Source of the DNA: Synchiropus splendidus
Lineage: Eukaryota > Chordata > Actinopteri > Syngnathiformes > Callionymidae
Assembly: GCF_027744825.2 (NCBI RefSeq)
Contig: NC_071335.1
Location: 17,668,001 to 17,732,000, forward strand
Direction of reading: 5' to 3'
Length of the DNA stretch: 64,000 nt
The notes below the pieces were generated by a model. The model was given only the letters and a program-made list of their open reading frames with translations, ran no database searches and was not told where the DNA came from. This document shows, one piece after another, positions 1 to 12,400 of the stretch (its first letter is position 1; every line of letters begins with the position of its first letter). The position numbers and the translations under genes are program-made.

Positions 1-3000
1 GCAGCAAGTGACTAAACAACTGTGACAAATTAAAAACACAAGCGGGAGGTGAAGGTATTTTTTTTTTTTTCTGGAGTATCTGTGACAGCAAGCGGCACCT
101 TATCTCATGACAGCACATAAACAAACTCGCACCTACATTGCCCACGCTGTATTGCAACATTAAGCTCTTTATGTGCTCCTTTAATGAGAGCGGCAAACAT
201 TCCGATGATTAATCCACGGTGTGCTGGGTTCACTCAGGGAGAGCGTTTATACCCAAAGAAGAGAAACACAACCGGAGATACATTTCATTAGCAGCTGCGC
301 AGGTGACTTGAAGCAGGGTGCGCGCTCTTGTAGGGCCAGATTTAGTACGTAAATGGTGCTTCCAGGTGGAGGGAGGAACTAGGCCTGCGCGATAAATTGT
401 TAAAAAAATCGCAATTTCGATTCACCCTCGTGTCTGATTTAATATTTAGTTAATTTCGCATTTAATTTACAAGCCGACTGGAGTTACATCACAAATGCTA
501 CTTTCCTTGGTGAGTTCTATCAAGGACTTATCAAGCTTGATCAAGTCCGCCACCAAAACCCGACATGCTTCTGTTCACATCTCGGACTTCTGAGCCAAAA
601 GAGCTGTGTCTCGAGACAGAACCCGCAGTGTGAAAGCTCCTTAATGCTTCCAAGCGGCGCCGCAAGCCACTACTTTCTGAGTTCCCACTATGCTCATGGC
701 TTCACCTTCAGCCAATGACGAAGCGCCTTGTAGTCACGTGTTTCACTGAACGCGGTCGTCATTGGATAACTCGCAGCAAGATAGAAACTGAAGGAACATA
801 TAATATATAAAGGAATATATAAATAAAGAACAAGATGTTTCATAAAAAGATAACTAACTGAAACTGCTGTGTTTCAGTTAAAAATAATCAAACGAAATAA
901 AATTCAAAAATTCGTTTTCGTCTTTGTTTATTTCATAAGGAAGCATTTTTAAATTATTTTAAACCTATTTTGGCTCGGCTGGTTTTACGACAGCTGTCAG
1001 CCAGGTGCGGTAGTAGTTTGCCAAACGCATCATCTTAATGCATTTTTATACATGGTGTCTTTTGTTGAGTTTTTATTACTGACTATTTTATGAGCTATTT
1101 CAATCTGTATTGAAAGCAAAAAAATGACACTGAAATGAATAAAAACTAAACTGAAACTCTAAAAACTAACTGACTTTGTAAGATAGAAATTCAAAACTAA
1201 ATAAAAAGGAACAAGTGATGAGTCCATAAGTCCTATATAACCTGGTATATACCCACTGAAGTTCTGGCTTGGTGCCTGTGCTGCAGTCTCTGCTGTCATG
1301 TTGACGGTTCAAGAGGAGAATGTGATTTAAAATCCTCAAATGCTGCCACATTTTTCTTTACTTTTATCAACTGATTTCCTGTATAAACAATCCTCTCAAC
1401 TCCCACCTGACCTGATTCTATTTTAGGTGGTGCTGAAGTGTAGAGGCGGCACCGCGGATTTGATGCCAGCGCTCTGATTGACTCTCGCTCGTTCTATCTT
1501 CCCCAATAACAGTGCGGCACTGCAACGCGTTCGGTGTGATTGATTTTGCTTTGGTTGTCGTGAGGAGGAAATCACACGGACCATTGAAATAGCACAGTAG
1601 GTCAAATCATCTGTTGATATCACCCTTCAACTTTGGTGGTTTGGTGGTACGCAACGCTGCTGTAAGACCAGCAGCAGACTGCTGGAGAAGCTTCAGAGTG
1701 AATTTGGCTCTTGCACCTCCTGACTGCTGAGTTGAAGACTGAATGGAGTGTTTTGTGCGGCAATTCCTTGACCAACCCCCCTCACTGCCTCTCACACTTA
1801 CTCACACGTCTCTTTTAGGAAAGTCCAGGCTGGGGGGAATGAGAAGTGAAGGACAGGACAGAACACAGATAAGAGGAATAAGAGAGCAGGAGGGCAAATG
1901 AGGAAGTGGGATAGCAGAGCGCACTGTTATCCTTGTGGGATAAATATTTGCCTTTCCGCTTGTCAGGGTCACATTTGTCAGTACGAGTTGATTTTTTTTT
2001 CTTGCGGAATACTGATGAGAGGAGGCTGAGGAGGGGAGGTTGAGTGGTCCGTATACTTGGAGTAAATGCGTGTGAATCAAAATAGCAGAAAAGATTAAAG
2101 CGAGAGACAGCAGCTGCGAATCACTCTCCAGCGGTGCCCACTCTGGCTGCAGTTTGGTTTTCCAGAAGTCACTTGGGCTGACTGCCCTGAGGGCCAGCCG
2201 TCGCCTGCCACGTATGAAGCAGGGCGAGGAAGAGGCTGATCAGAGAGCTCCTTAGTGACCCACTTCAACTTTGTTCTGCAGATGTGTGGCCAGTTAAGTC
2301 GTCTAATGCTCATGGAACACACACGTCACATTCAACCTTGTGCATTTCTCTTCCGCACGCTCAGGTCTCTGTGGTTGGGAAGAAATACACAAAAAATATG
2401 TTTATATTTCTGAAGCTTGTCGCGCTGTGTTTCATGATTTTGCCACTCACTACACCCGACAAACATATGAAGAGAATATCTTCACACATGAGCAAGGCTC
2501 CTCAAATGAATTTGCAAACTTTAACTTGATATAACTTTAAAATTATGGTGCTTTGAGGAGCGTCTCTTGTGTTCTGGAGTGGAGTCAGTGGCTCTGGAGG
2601 GTCAATACCTGTCTGTCTTTTGCTAGCCATCGTCTGAGTTATATGGATGGCATTATAGCACAGAATGCCGTAACTGTTGCAGTACATAATGGGACTTTTT
2701 AACAGACTGTGGCCTAGATTTTTACCGTGGGCCATCAACAATAGGTGTATGATGTCACAGGACATGTATCGTTCTGTCTTGGGCGAGGAGTGGACCAAGG
2801 TGTTTACACTGTGGTCAGAATCAATTGTTTTTCTGTGTGTGAAGTCAGAAAAACAGAATGTTGTTTGTCTGAATTATAATGTCAAGTTACCATCCATGTT
2901 ATAAACAGCATTAGTAATGTTTCTACTTGCCTCTCTTTTTTTAAATTGTCACTTTTTTTTTATTGAATCCCAACATAATCTAGACATTTGTGTCACTGAA

Positions 3001-3245
3001 TTCAGCCATCAAACTTAATACATATGCAATAAATAATTGTACAGCTACAGAACAGCATTTCAAATGAAAACATTTCCAACATTGAATTGGAGTATTTGAG
3101 GTCCCAAATAACAATACAACAAAAAACAAGCTTTAATATTTGAGTCAACTTCTCTTTTCATTTTGTTTTATGAATATATCTTCTTCTGTATCCACCAGCT
3201 GAGAAGGTCCTTGTAATGACACTCTGCCTCTGGCTTGTGTGCCAG
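1..3245 (+). other. xylt1 intron (left part outside window)
   Basis: No coding exon is recognised. The stretch carries a decayed repeat near 380-480 that resembles the GGCTGCRCGATAAAT type of fish hAT-like repeat, and AT-rich filler at 780-1180. The region from 1430 to 1800 is more GC-balanced. Open frames here resemble no known family. Confidence 0.7.
380..480. repeat. decayed hAT-like repeat fragment
   Basis: The stretch starts GGCCTGCGCGATAAATTG and continues with an AATCGCAATTTCGATTCACC-like run. This resembles the ends of common teleost non-autonomous hAT elements (consensus roughly GGCTGCACGATAAATCG). No matching right end or target duplication was found, so it is a weak call. Confidence 0.35.
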
Positions 3246-3444
3246 GTATTTCCCCATGGGCCACCCGGTGTCGGTGCATCTCTACTTCCAGGCAGATCAG
3301 TTTCAGGGCTACCTGGTGAAGCACCACGCCACCAACCTGGCAACCAGCAAGCTGGAGACCATGGAGACCTGGGTTGCTCCCAAAAAGAACTTTAAGCTGA
3401 CGTCCCCTCCCACCAGCTCTTTCAGCAGGTTGCAGTTTGCAGAG
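3246..3444 (+). CDS. xylt1: xylt1 third-from-last coding exon
   Basis: This 199-nt exon follows a GTGTGCCAG acceptor and ends at GAG before GTGAGT. The first base completes a codon begun upstream (phase 1 entry), then 66 codons follow: [14 protein letters not shown], then [14 protein letters not shown], then ETWVAPKK, ending RLQFAE. It belongs to the XylT C-terminal domain. There is no stop in frame. Exit is phase 0 and joins ATCGGC of the next exon. Confidence 0.94.
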
Positions 3445-6400
3445 GTGAGTCAGTCATTTGTCCTTTGGTAAAACAGCACTTTGGTTTGTTCATGATTAGC
3501 ACTTATTCATCGTCTGAAGCATTTTATAATTTATAGTTATTCAATGGTTTACGTTGAAAACACAGCTGTAGAGTTGTTGAATGAATGCGAGCATTTGCAC
3601 TTGTCAGATGAGTTTCAATCTCTTCCAGTTATTCAATATAAATGTGAGTTTTAGTTGACTCATTTTACTTTTACAAACGGTTACGATTACGTTGAAGAAG
3701 AAGAGGGTTTTTTTTCAGTCCGTGACACCCACAAATGAATAAACGTGGAGTGGACGAGATGTTGTTTTAGTTTTTGTTTTTTTAAACTGAAAAATCCAGA
3801 GAGAAAAGTCATTGGCGGATGACAGGAACACAATGCTGCACGACACTCGATGGAACGGAGCAGGTGAGGACGGCAGCAGATGGGAATAGGGCTGCAACCA
3901 ATGACTATTTTTGTTGTCGACTAATCTATTCATTATTTTTTCTTTGTTTGGACCTGTTTTGTTTTGTAGCTCCCTAGTTTAGTTCTGGCTATTACTGTGT
4001 GTTTACAGCAACATGAGGCATCGCAGATTTTGACGTCGACAAATTTTTGTTGTTGATGTTATTGATGACTTCGACTAATCGTTGCAGCCCGAGATGGAAG
4101 TGAGGCCTATTTTAGTTGCCATATGTGTTTTTAAAATACATTTGTAGTCCTGATTTTATCGTAATCTTAAACCCTCACTCTGCCCAGAAAGAAAGAGATC
4201 ATGGAAACAAGCGGTCAAAGTTGGTTCCCTTTGATGACAGATGAGCTCGTGTTGGTGCTGGTGCTGAAATTGCCTGAGGACAAAATGAGCTGATGGAATG
4301 TAACGTTTGACAGTTTTCACTGGTTTGTCATCTTCATTTAGATTGTGAATTTGTCCGTGGCTTTGTGGCCGTATCTCTTTCACCATCTCCAGACCCAAGA
4401 TAATGGGTGGAAATGCAGATGGGCTTGGGTCCAGTGACAGTGAGTGACAAAGGCTTTTATCTGTACATTTGCGAGCACATCGCTCCCAGCTCTGGCGCTC
4501 CCTCAGTTGGTCCATCTGCCGTTCAAACGGAAGGAAAATAGCTGAAATTAGACAGACGCTTGAGAGGAGTCCTTTTTGGAGACACACTGCTGGTGACTTA
4601 ACAAACTGATTGTGTTATGTAAAGTTGTTTCATAATCTGAGGTATTTTAGGAAGTGAGATCATCAGATTCTTATTTCCTTTTTAATTCATTTCTGTTGGT
4701 TGGACTTGGACTAGGACGATCTGATTTTTATTTGTTTTTTATTTTACTGGCGAGTCGTCTGCTGATCATCATGTGCGTTTGTTAAAAGCCCCAGTTTGTT
4801 TTCTGTCAGATGAAATTGAGACGACCATCGCTCCTGCAGCAGAGCAGAGGGAGACGCCCGGTTCGCTGCCTTTTTTGTCTGAGATTTGTTCGAATAAATC
4901 CCTCAGCTGCTAGTTTGCTTTCAGCTCATGTCGCCTCCTTCTTTGAGACACAAAATGTTCTGTTCTCCACCATTCCTCTTTCATCTATTGCTCCCCGGTG
5001 TATCTTTATTAGCCAGAGTCCATCCGTCTTAGCCTTTGAGCCTCGGCCACGTCGAAACAGCCCCAAGGGAGTCCTCGGGTGCTTCAGCCAACACCTGAGT
5101 TTGATTACATCCACAAACCAGTGCCACTAATAAGGCTTCCGCTGGGGCCCAAGGGGCCTTCCTGACATTTGGTTTTCTTAAGCAGAGCCAGATGTAGACA
5201 GGGACTGTCTTGGCTGGTGCCTGATAAAACTGACCGGCCTTATTTAATGGAGATGTCTCCGTGTTGGCGCCGGCAAGACGGTGACACGGTGGAGAGGTTG
5301 GCAAGGTCGAGATGAAGAAATGAAATTGAGTTTTATGATCTCTATAAAGTTGAGTAAAGAAGGGTCAGGATGGAATAAGTCATCTTTAAGGGAGGACATG
5401 AATGATGGGGCACGCCTTATGTGGGGATTAATAAGAATAATAAAGAAGGATGTGCTTGTAGAACTGATGTCTGAAGTGGTTCACCTGGCACTGAACTTTG
5501 ACCTTTGAAAGGACTTGTATAAAAGCAAAAAATATGGCTGCCAGTGGTCTTTGCTTTGACATCATGCACTCTGATGCCTGTATTGATTCATGAGGTGAAA
5601 ACGTGGCCATGTGGTAACAGGTGTTGTCGTGAAAATTGTGATGAAAAGTTGCAATAATAAATATATATATGCATAACCTGAATGAAAATAATTACTTGAT
5701 ATGTAATTTTGCAATAAATGTCCCCCTCTTCAATGTTTTAATGGGACAAGTGGTCGCGCCTGCAGTTGTCATGGCAACTGAAATTGAATGCTTATGTTTC
5801 ACAAGCATATTACATATGCAGGACAAGCGGAAAACAGCGTTGTTACGACCATTAAAGAGCGTTTTCAGGACAATGAGTTCTCACTGTTGCAAGCAGTTCT
5901 TAGAACTTAGACGTCAATAAGGTCGAACAAGCTCCTCAACCCTTAATAAATGACCTTTCTCAGACTGGTGTGTTGTCCCTTTGCAAAGCTAGACCTATTG
6001 CAGACATCTATAATGGAGAACGTTTCTGATAAAATACATGTCATTCAGGTCAAGTAAATGACCGAGGATTGAGCCAAAAATCTAATCAGTGCCGTCCACG
6101 TTGAGCATTCCACATTGCGGATTCTCCCCTGACCGGGCGATACCTGTATGACTCTCTATGTTATATCACCAATGACTCTTAGTATTTACGACACACATGC
6201 ATGAGCTTTCATCTATTCTTACCTGCAAGTGAACACCCACCCGGAGAGCAGCGTTCGCAGCATTCAACGTTAATGAAAAAGCTTAGCGAGGAGGCAAAGC
6301 TATTTATTTTCTCCCCCCCATTAGCATTCATGCATTTAGCTATGGTTTGGAACAATAGAGTCAGGATCAACGGAGCGGCATTAAATGTATTTCCTAGAGA

Positions 6401-9400
6401 AAGTCACCTGTTCTTTGTCCTGAAAAGACCCTGCTGAAGTCGCCATGTCGTTGTCCTAGAACTATACCGGGTGTCCTTTCTTCACTTTTCTCTGTGAATG
6501 TGAATGAATTGACATAACTATAAATAAAAAAAATATTCAGATATTTTCATTCGCCGAAGTGAGTGAGGTTATGCTGTTATGCTGCACGTTGCGAAGGTCG
6601 CACTGATGTGCTCATGACTTCAGTCGGTAGGAAGGAAACCAGCGAACTCAAACGCGGCGCAGTCAAGCCGCTTGAGTGAATGTTGGTCTTGAGCCAAAGC
6701 TTACTGTTGGTATCACAGACGTAGGAACAGGTTGGGTGTGCGGGTCATCTTAAGCCATGGGCTGGAGCTCAGATGGGCCAGAAGTTAATCCCCATTTGAC
6801 CCACTTTCCTGCTGATATTCTCACTTCTTTACTACCTGAAGATTTACTGGCCGTCCAATTACCAAGAGCCTGAGCTGCGTTTTGCAAAAGAGAGAAAAGT
6901 TTTTGAAAACTTTTTCTTTTCCCCCTCAACTCAGATGGGATCCAGCCAGCCTGGATTGAACTGACCTTGAGAGAAAACACGCACGTTCTCTCTTGATTGT
7001 TAAGAGGTGCATTTCAAGGGGGAAAAACATCCAGTGTTTGAGCTCCACCTACATTGAAACACTTTATCATTTTATTCTTTATATAGCGAGGCCCGGGAAA
7101 CAATGGCATGGATTTTAAAAATAAGCAGTGGGATCCTTTGTCATCTCAAAGATTCAGCCAAGCAAGTCTAATGACTAATGTCTAGCCTCATGCTTTTTAA
7201 ACGTTGCCCCCACTGTGTGATCGAGTGTGACGCCCAGCTTGTAGATGGATCCCAGTCGTCACTTTATTATTTAGACAAAGTTGAAGTGTCCCCGGAAAAC
7301 CAAGAGAACAGTGACTCTCATTGAGGAAAAATATCTCATGAAATCTCAGCAGATGCCGCACTCATTTTCTAGTGCAAGGTCTGAAATTCAATATGTCACT
7401 TTTGTTCCATTATCAAAGCCCGATCAGTAGGTAGCAGTGATGTAGCATTTGCATTAAAAATGTGTTTGATGGTAAGTCCACTTGCGCGTCTTACATAGTG
7501 TTTTCCATGGTGTCCTAGTCACGTACAGAGTCATGCACTGTCGGTGGTAGATTGCAATGGTGCTCACATAGGTCATATGTCAGGTACTCAGTGACACATA
7601 CATCGAGGCAGCAACCTGTCATTCATAGGCCGACCATGCTGCCATCTCATTTCATCGCCTCACATTGGCCAGAAATACCACCTGTGACATGATAACAGGT
7701 CACCACAACACTTGTGCATCACACTTATGGTGCCTGCCTCCTGATGATGGGTTGTTGGATCAATATGTCCATGTGCTCGCTCTGCAGGAATGAAAGGTTC
7801 TTCTTCTGTCGTCTAATTCCACTGTCAAAAGCTTGCCTGCTCATAATAGCAGTGTCTTGATAGCAATATTTGATGGAGTTGGTGGTTTTGCAGTGAGAGT
7901 TTTAGCTTTCAAGGAAGCTAAAAAGTACACGGAGCTAGATTTCTTCTGTTGCCTGGCCAGTTGGAGGTTTCCATATAAATCCTTCCTGAACTAAGAAAAG
8001 TCTTTTGCAAGCAGAATGCGAACCAATTAGAGATTTGGAGTCTTGACCTGTTCCAGGGGTGCAATTGGTTATGTGGAAGACAGCAAACTTTCATTCCTCC
8101 ATCATACATTTGGTCCAAAGATTGCTGTCTTTCTCGTGTCTTCCTAAGGGTTGAAAGTGAGCGGCGCATAGCTAGGAACAGAAGCCGCCTACTCGTCTGA
8201 AACTTCTCTTCCCACACTTTGGCTCAGACTTTAACTAGAGCAGCAATCCCTCTGTTGATGTTTGTAAGTCAATACAGTTGCCGTAAGTCCCTGAAGTTCA
8301 TAAGATCATTAACAGAACCTATCCAACAACTGGTAGTTAAGTCAGGAGCCCGCGTCTCTTTTTCCGGCAGATTAAAGTTGGATTCCTCTGGCACTTCTCC
8401 CGTCACCTCTTCCATAGGCTTAGACAGCGAGTGCTGCCGATCAATTGGCCTTGTGTGCCAAAGAGTGAGCCGCGGATAAGGTAATGAGGTGCCAGACTTG
8501 ATTACCGATTTAACGGCAGAGGAGAAACAAGGTCCGAAAAGGTCGTAAGTGGCAGAGTTCAGTGGCATAATTGAGATGAAAGTGCCTTTGGCTGTGACGT
8601 ACGCGCTCTTATTATGGAAACCAGGTCTATTAATACCCTGCATCGCGATCTCAACTCTCCCAGGACGTAACAGGGAGGGAGTTCCGGGCAGCAATTGATC
8701 GTCCGGTGGGGCGAGGCCTTGTTCATCAGCCGGGATTGTAAGCATTAGCACTTCCTAAAGCAGTCATCCCTCTCACATTTCTGCCAACACCAAACACATC
8801 CATCTCCTGCGCTGTGTGAGAGATGTACGTCCCACTATCGCCCTGACTCCCCCCATCCATCCCCACAGCTCCTGAGTATTGGACAGCCGCGCCACACGGC
8901 AGTGCAGCACGTGCTCCCACAACAGGTCTTACCTTTGGTTGGCTTACATGTTACTGGAGATGGTCAGAAAACACATTAGTACTCTTTATTCTGTACATCT
9001 GTACTGCTGAAAGAAATGTTCAAATGAGGATATTCAATCCTGCCCCCTTTCAAAAGGTATCATTAGGCACTGAAATGAGAGGCCTATATCTTTTGGTTTG
9101 TGTGTGGAAAGACGATTGAGCTCAATGTTCCCCTCTTTTTCTCCTTCCCTATTAGATCGGCACAGAGTGGGACGCAAAGGAGCGCATGTTCAGGAACTTT
9201 GGTGGCCTGATGGGCCCCATGGAAGAGACCGTAGGCATGCAGAAGTGGGCCAAGGGACCCAACGTCACCGTTACGGTCGTCTGGATTGACCCCACCAACG
9301 TCATCGCGGCGACTTACGATATTTTAATCGATGCCAGTGCAGAGTTCACCCACTACCGCCCACCTCTGAACCAACCTCTGCGACCAGGCGTGTGGAGCGT

Positions 9401-12400
9401 CCGCATCTTGCACCATTGGAGCCCCGTGGCAGAGATGCGCTTTCTCATCACACCCTTGGCTTACAACAAACGCCAGCCCATACGACAAGGTGAGAAACTC
9501 TAGCCTCCTATGAATGTTTTGGCAACAAATTTTGCGGTAGTGTTCCGATTATTTGGTGAAGTCTTCTCTGGGGATGACGTCATGGTTGGAGAAAGCCATT
9601 TGTTGGAGCAGGACAATACATAAACTAGCAGGGGTCACCAACCTTTTAGCTATTTCAAGGTGTGACCCAAAGGGCTACCATCAGTTCAGTACACGCTTCT
9701 GAAATCACGATACCATACCATATTTATTTATAAAGCTTTTAAAAAGCAACACAAGATTGTGCTCTACAGACTATGAAATCAGGATAAAACATTGAAAATA
9801 ATAAATAGATAGGATTGACACATGAAAGGCAGCAAAACCGATAAAATTACTACTATTACTATCAGCTGTGTGGTGGATAAAAGCCAAAGAGTAAAAGTGC
9901 ATTTTTAAATAATATTCCTCTCAAATACAAAACAGTTACCAATGGTGTAACAAAAAAGGAAAAAATGTAAATGATCGAGGCGCACAGCCACAGAGTAATG
10001 ATTTCTTTGAAAGATGAGATCTCACATGATCAAACATATTAAAATGAAGTGGATCATCGAAGCAAGCAGGTGGCACTTCATGGAGGTGGACAGGATTATG
10101 GTGGTTTCCGTGTTCTGAATGGAGAAATTCCAAAGTAAACATCAAAGAAACACACTGTATGACAAGAACGCGTCCATAGCTCGCGGAACTAAAGTCACAT
10201 ATCCGGCCGGAGGTATGAAGCGGCAGACCGGGTGAGGACTGCTGCCGAGTTGAGGGAGAGTTGTGTTTCTATTGTGGCTGATTCAATAGATGTCAATAAT
10301 CTTCCTCCTTTCTCTGTCAGATCGCTTCTTAATTGGCCGCGGTTTGTTCCGTTTTTATTGACCTTTTCTAACAGAACTGCGCTGTGGCGTCTCACAGGGA
10401 TCATTAATGTATGACCACAGAAGTCATTGTGTGGCGGACACCAACATGTCGGAAGGCTGCTGATGCAACGGAGCGGTGGCAGGGTGAAAATCCGTGGAAA
10501 TCCTAGCTCATGCTAGCGAGTGCTACAGTTGCTACACATTATTAGCCTCGCTCATCGATCAAATATTGGCTTAGCTTGTAAGCAGAAGGAATATGAATCG
10601 AATTACTTCAACAAGAACGTATCTCTGGTGGGAATTTAGAGTAACAATGCAGTCACACCTGAATCTGTTGATGTCACATTATATTCAGCATTTTATTGCT
10701 TATTTGTCCCTTAGTGTAAATTCTTTGTATCATCACTGATAGTGAGAATATACAACAAAGAATGACCCATTTGAATGGCTCACAAGATAGTCATTTCCCA
10801 AAACAATTTCACGCTCACAAAAACTTCCATTGTTTCATTTTGAAGAATCAAATCCAAAACTGCGGTTGGTCCATGAGTGTCATCTATGGCTAAATAACTA
10901 TAATATGATGGTTTGAGTTATATATCGGAATATCGTTTCATCCAAAGAAACTCCCTGTACTACAGTACAGTACTCCAATATCACGTGAGAACTAAGAAGG
11001 CTTTTAACAATGTCATTTTTAGATAAAAGTACAAAGACATCACAGAAATATTCTTCTTTGACATATGCTTTGCCTCATGTTGACTTTAAAGCTCACTTGA
11101 GTTGCGGAGATTATCAAGCTCTGATCCTCCATATGTCGTAAAATGAAGGGAAAACTTGAGTAGCCTTCCTCTTGTTAAATTCTAAAAGTGGCCACGGTGT
11201 CAGAGACTTTATGAATCATGAGCATGAGAACAGTTTTGCACAAATTCTTGATGCAGATGAGTCACAAGTGCCTTCGCGTGCTATTTATCTCCCACAAGAG
11301 TGCGCGCACAAGGCACAGCGACGTTGCTGTGAAGTCACCCTTGAACAAAAGAATGCCTGTTTTGGGAAGGAATAAATAAAGTTTATATGTTCTGGTTTTT
11401 ATTCCGCTGCTGTTGCTGCGTCATCACATCAAGCCGCTTGCCAGTCAGCGGTGCAAGTGATTGTTGTGCTTGATATGTGGCACACTTCTGCTGTTATAAA
11501 TAAAACCACCCTGTGTTTTTAGAGTCAGCATCAAATACACTCTTATTTCGTCTTCTGCACTTAGAGAGTGAGTTATAGTTTTGTGTCTAAAGTTTTAGTC
11601 ATCAAAATAAATGAATATATTTGAATCGCTTTCTGCAGCTCAAACCTGCATCCAAATGACTTCACCGAGTCAGAGACAACTAGTCATTTAAAACTAAAAT
11701 TACGTGAGTTAAATTCAGAGTCCTGCCCGCTCGCTGCCTCGCTGTGTTTCAGAGTGTAATGGATCTCGAAAATAGCTGCTTGAAAATACATTCTGAAGGT
11801 TGTCGATACTCAGCCTAATCTGTATTCCCTCTGCACTTTCATTACTTTCAGCTGAAAGCAGGCCAGTGACATTTAGTTTTTAATAGATGGAGGGATCCAA
11901 CATTCACAGTGAATTAACAATTGCCAGTTAGAGCTCCAAAATGTGCGCAGGTTCAGTCATACATTCATCGGCGCCGCCTCCTATTTTTTAGCCTGCCCTT
12001 TGTAATCGGGCCTCCGGGTCTGTGCAGACTCGGTTGTTTGTCAGCAAGTCACCCCTAATAACCTGGCGAGCGGCTCGCACATATTAAGCAGCGTGTTAAA
12101 CAGCAGCACAACTTTGCCTCCACAACAACAAGCAGATAATTAAATCAGTCAGTCAGTGGGTGAGAGGCGTTGATGTGGAGGATCACAAGTTTGAGCACTG
12201 CTGACTTGGATCGTGTGCCTACATCATCACATCATTTCACCCAGTCCATGAGGATGAAGAGAAACCCTTCTGAAAAAGAGACTTCTGATGCATTTATCCC
12301 CATATTTACCTGTTAATAGCAGCGCTGCTCCCCTTTACGAGTCATGTTCAGGAGACCTGCTGCAGTCCGAGATTTATTATTATTTAAGACTCATTTGAAC

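Noticed and set aside
4156..4587. 143-residue minus-strand frame
   Set aside because: Intronic, without recognisable motif or splice-site support.
8269..8751. 160-residue minus-strand frame in the xylt1 intron
   Set aside because: No recognised motif, no splice or promoter context, and composition like the surrounding intron.
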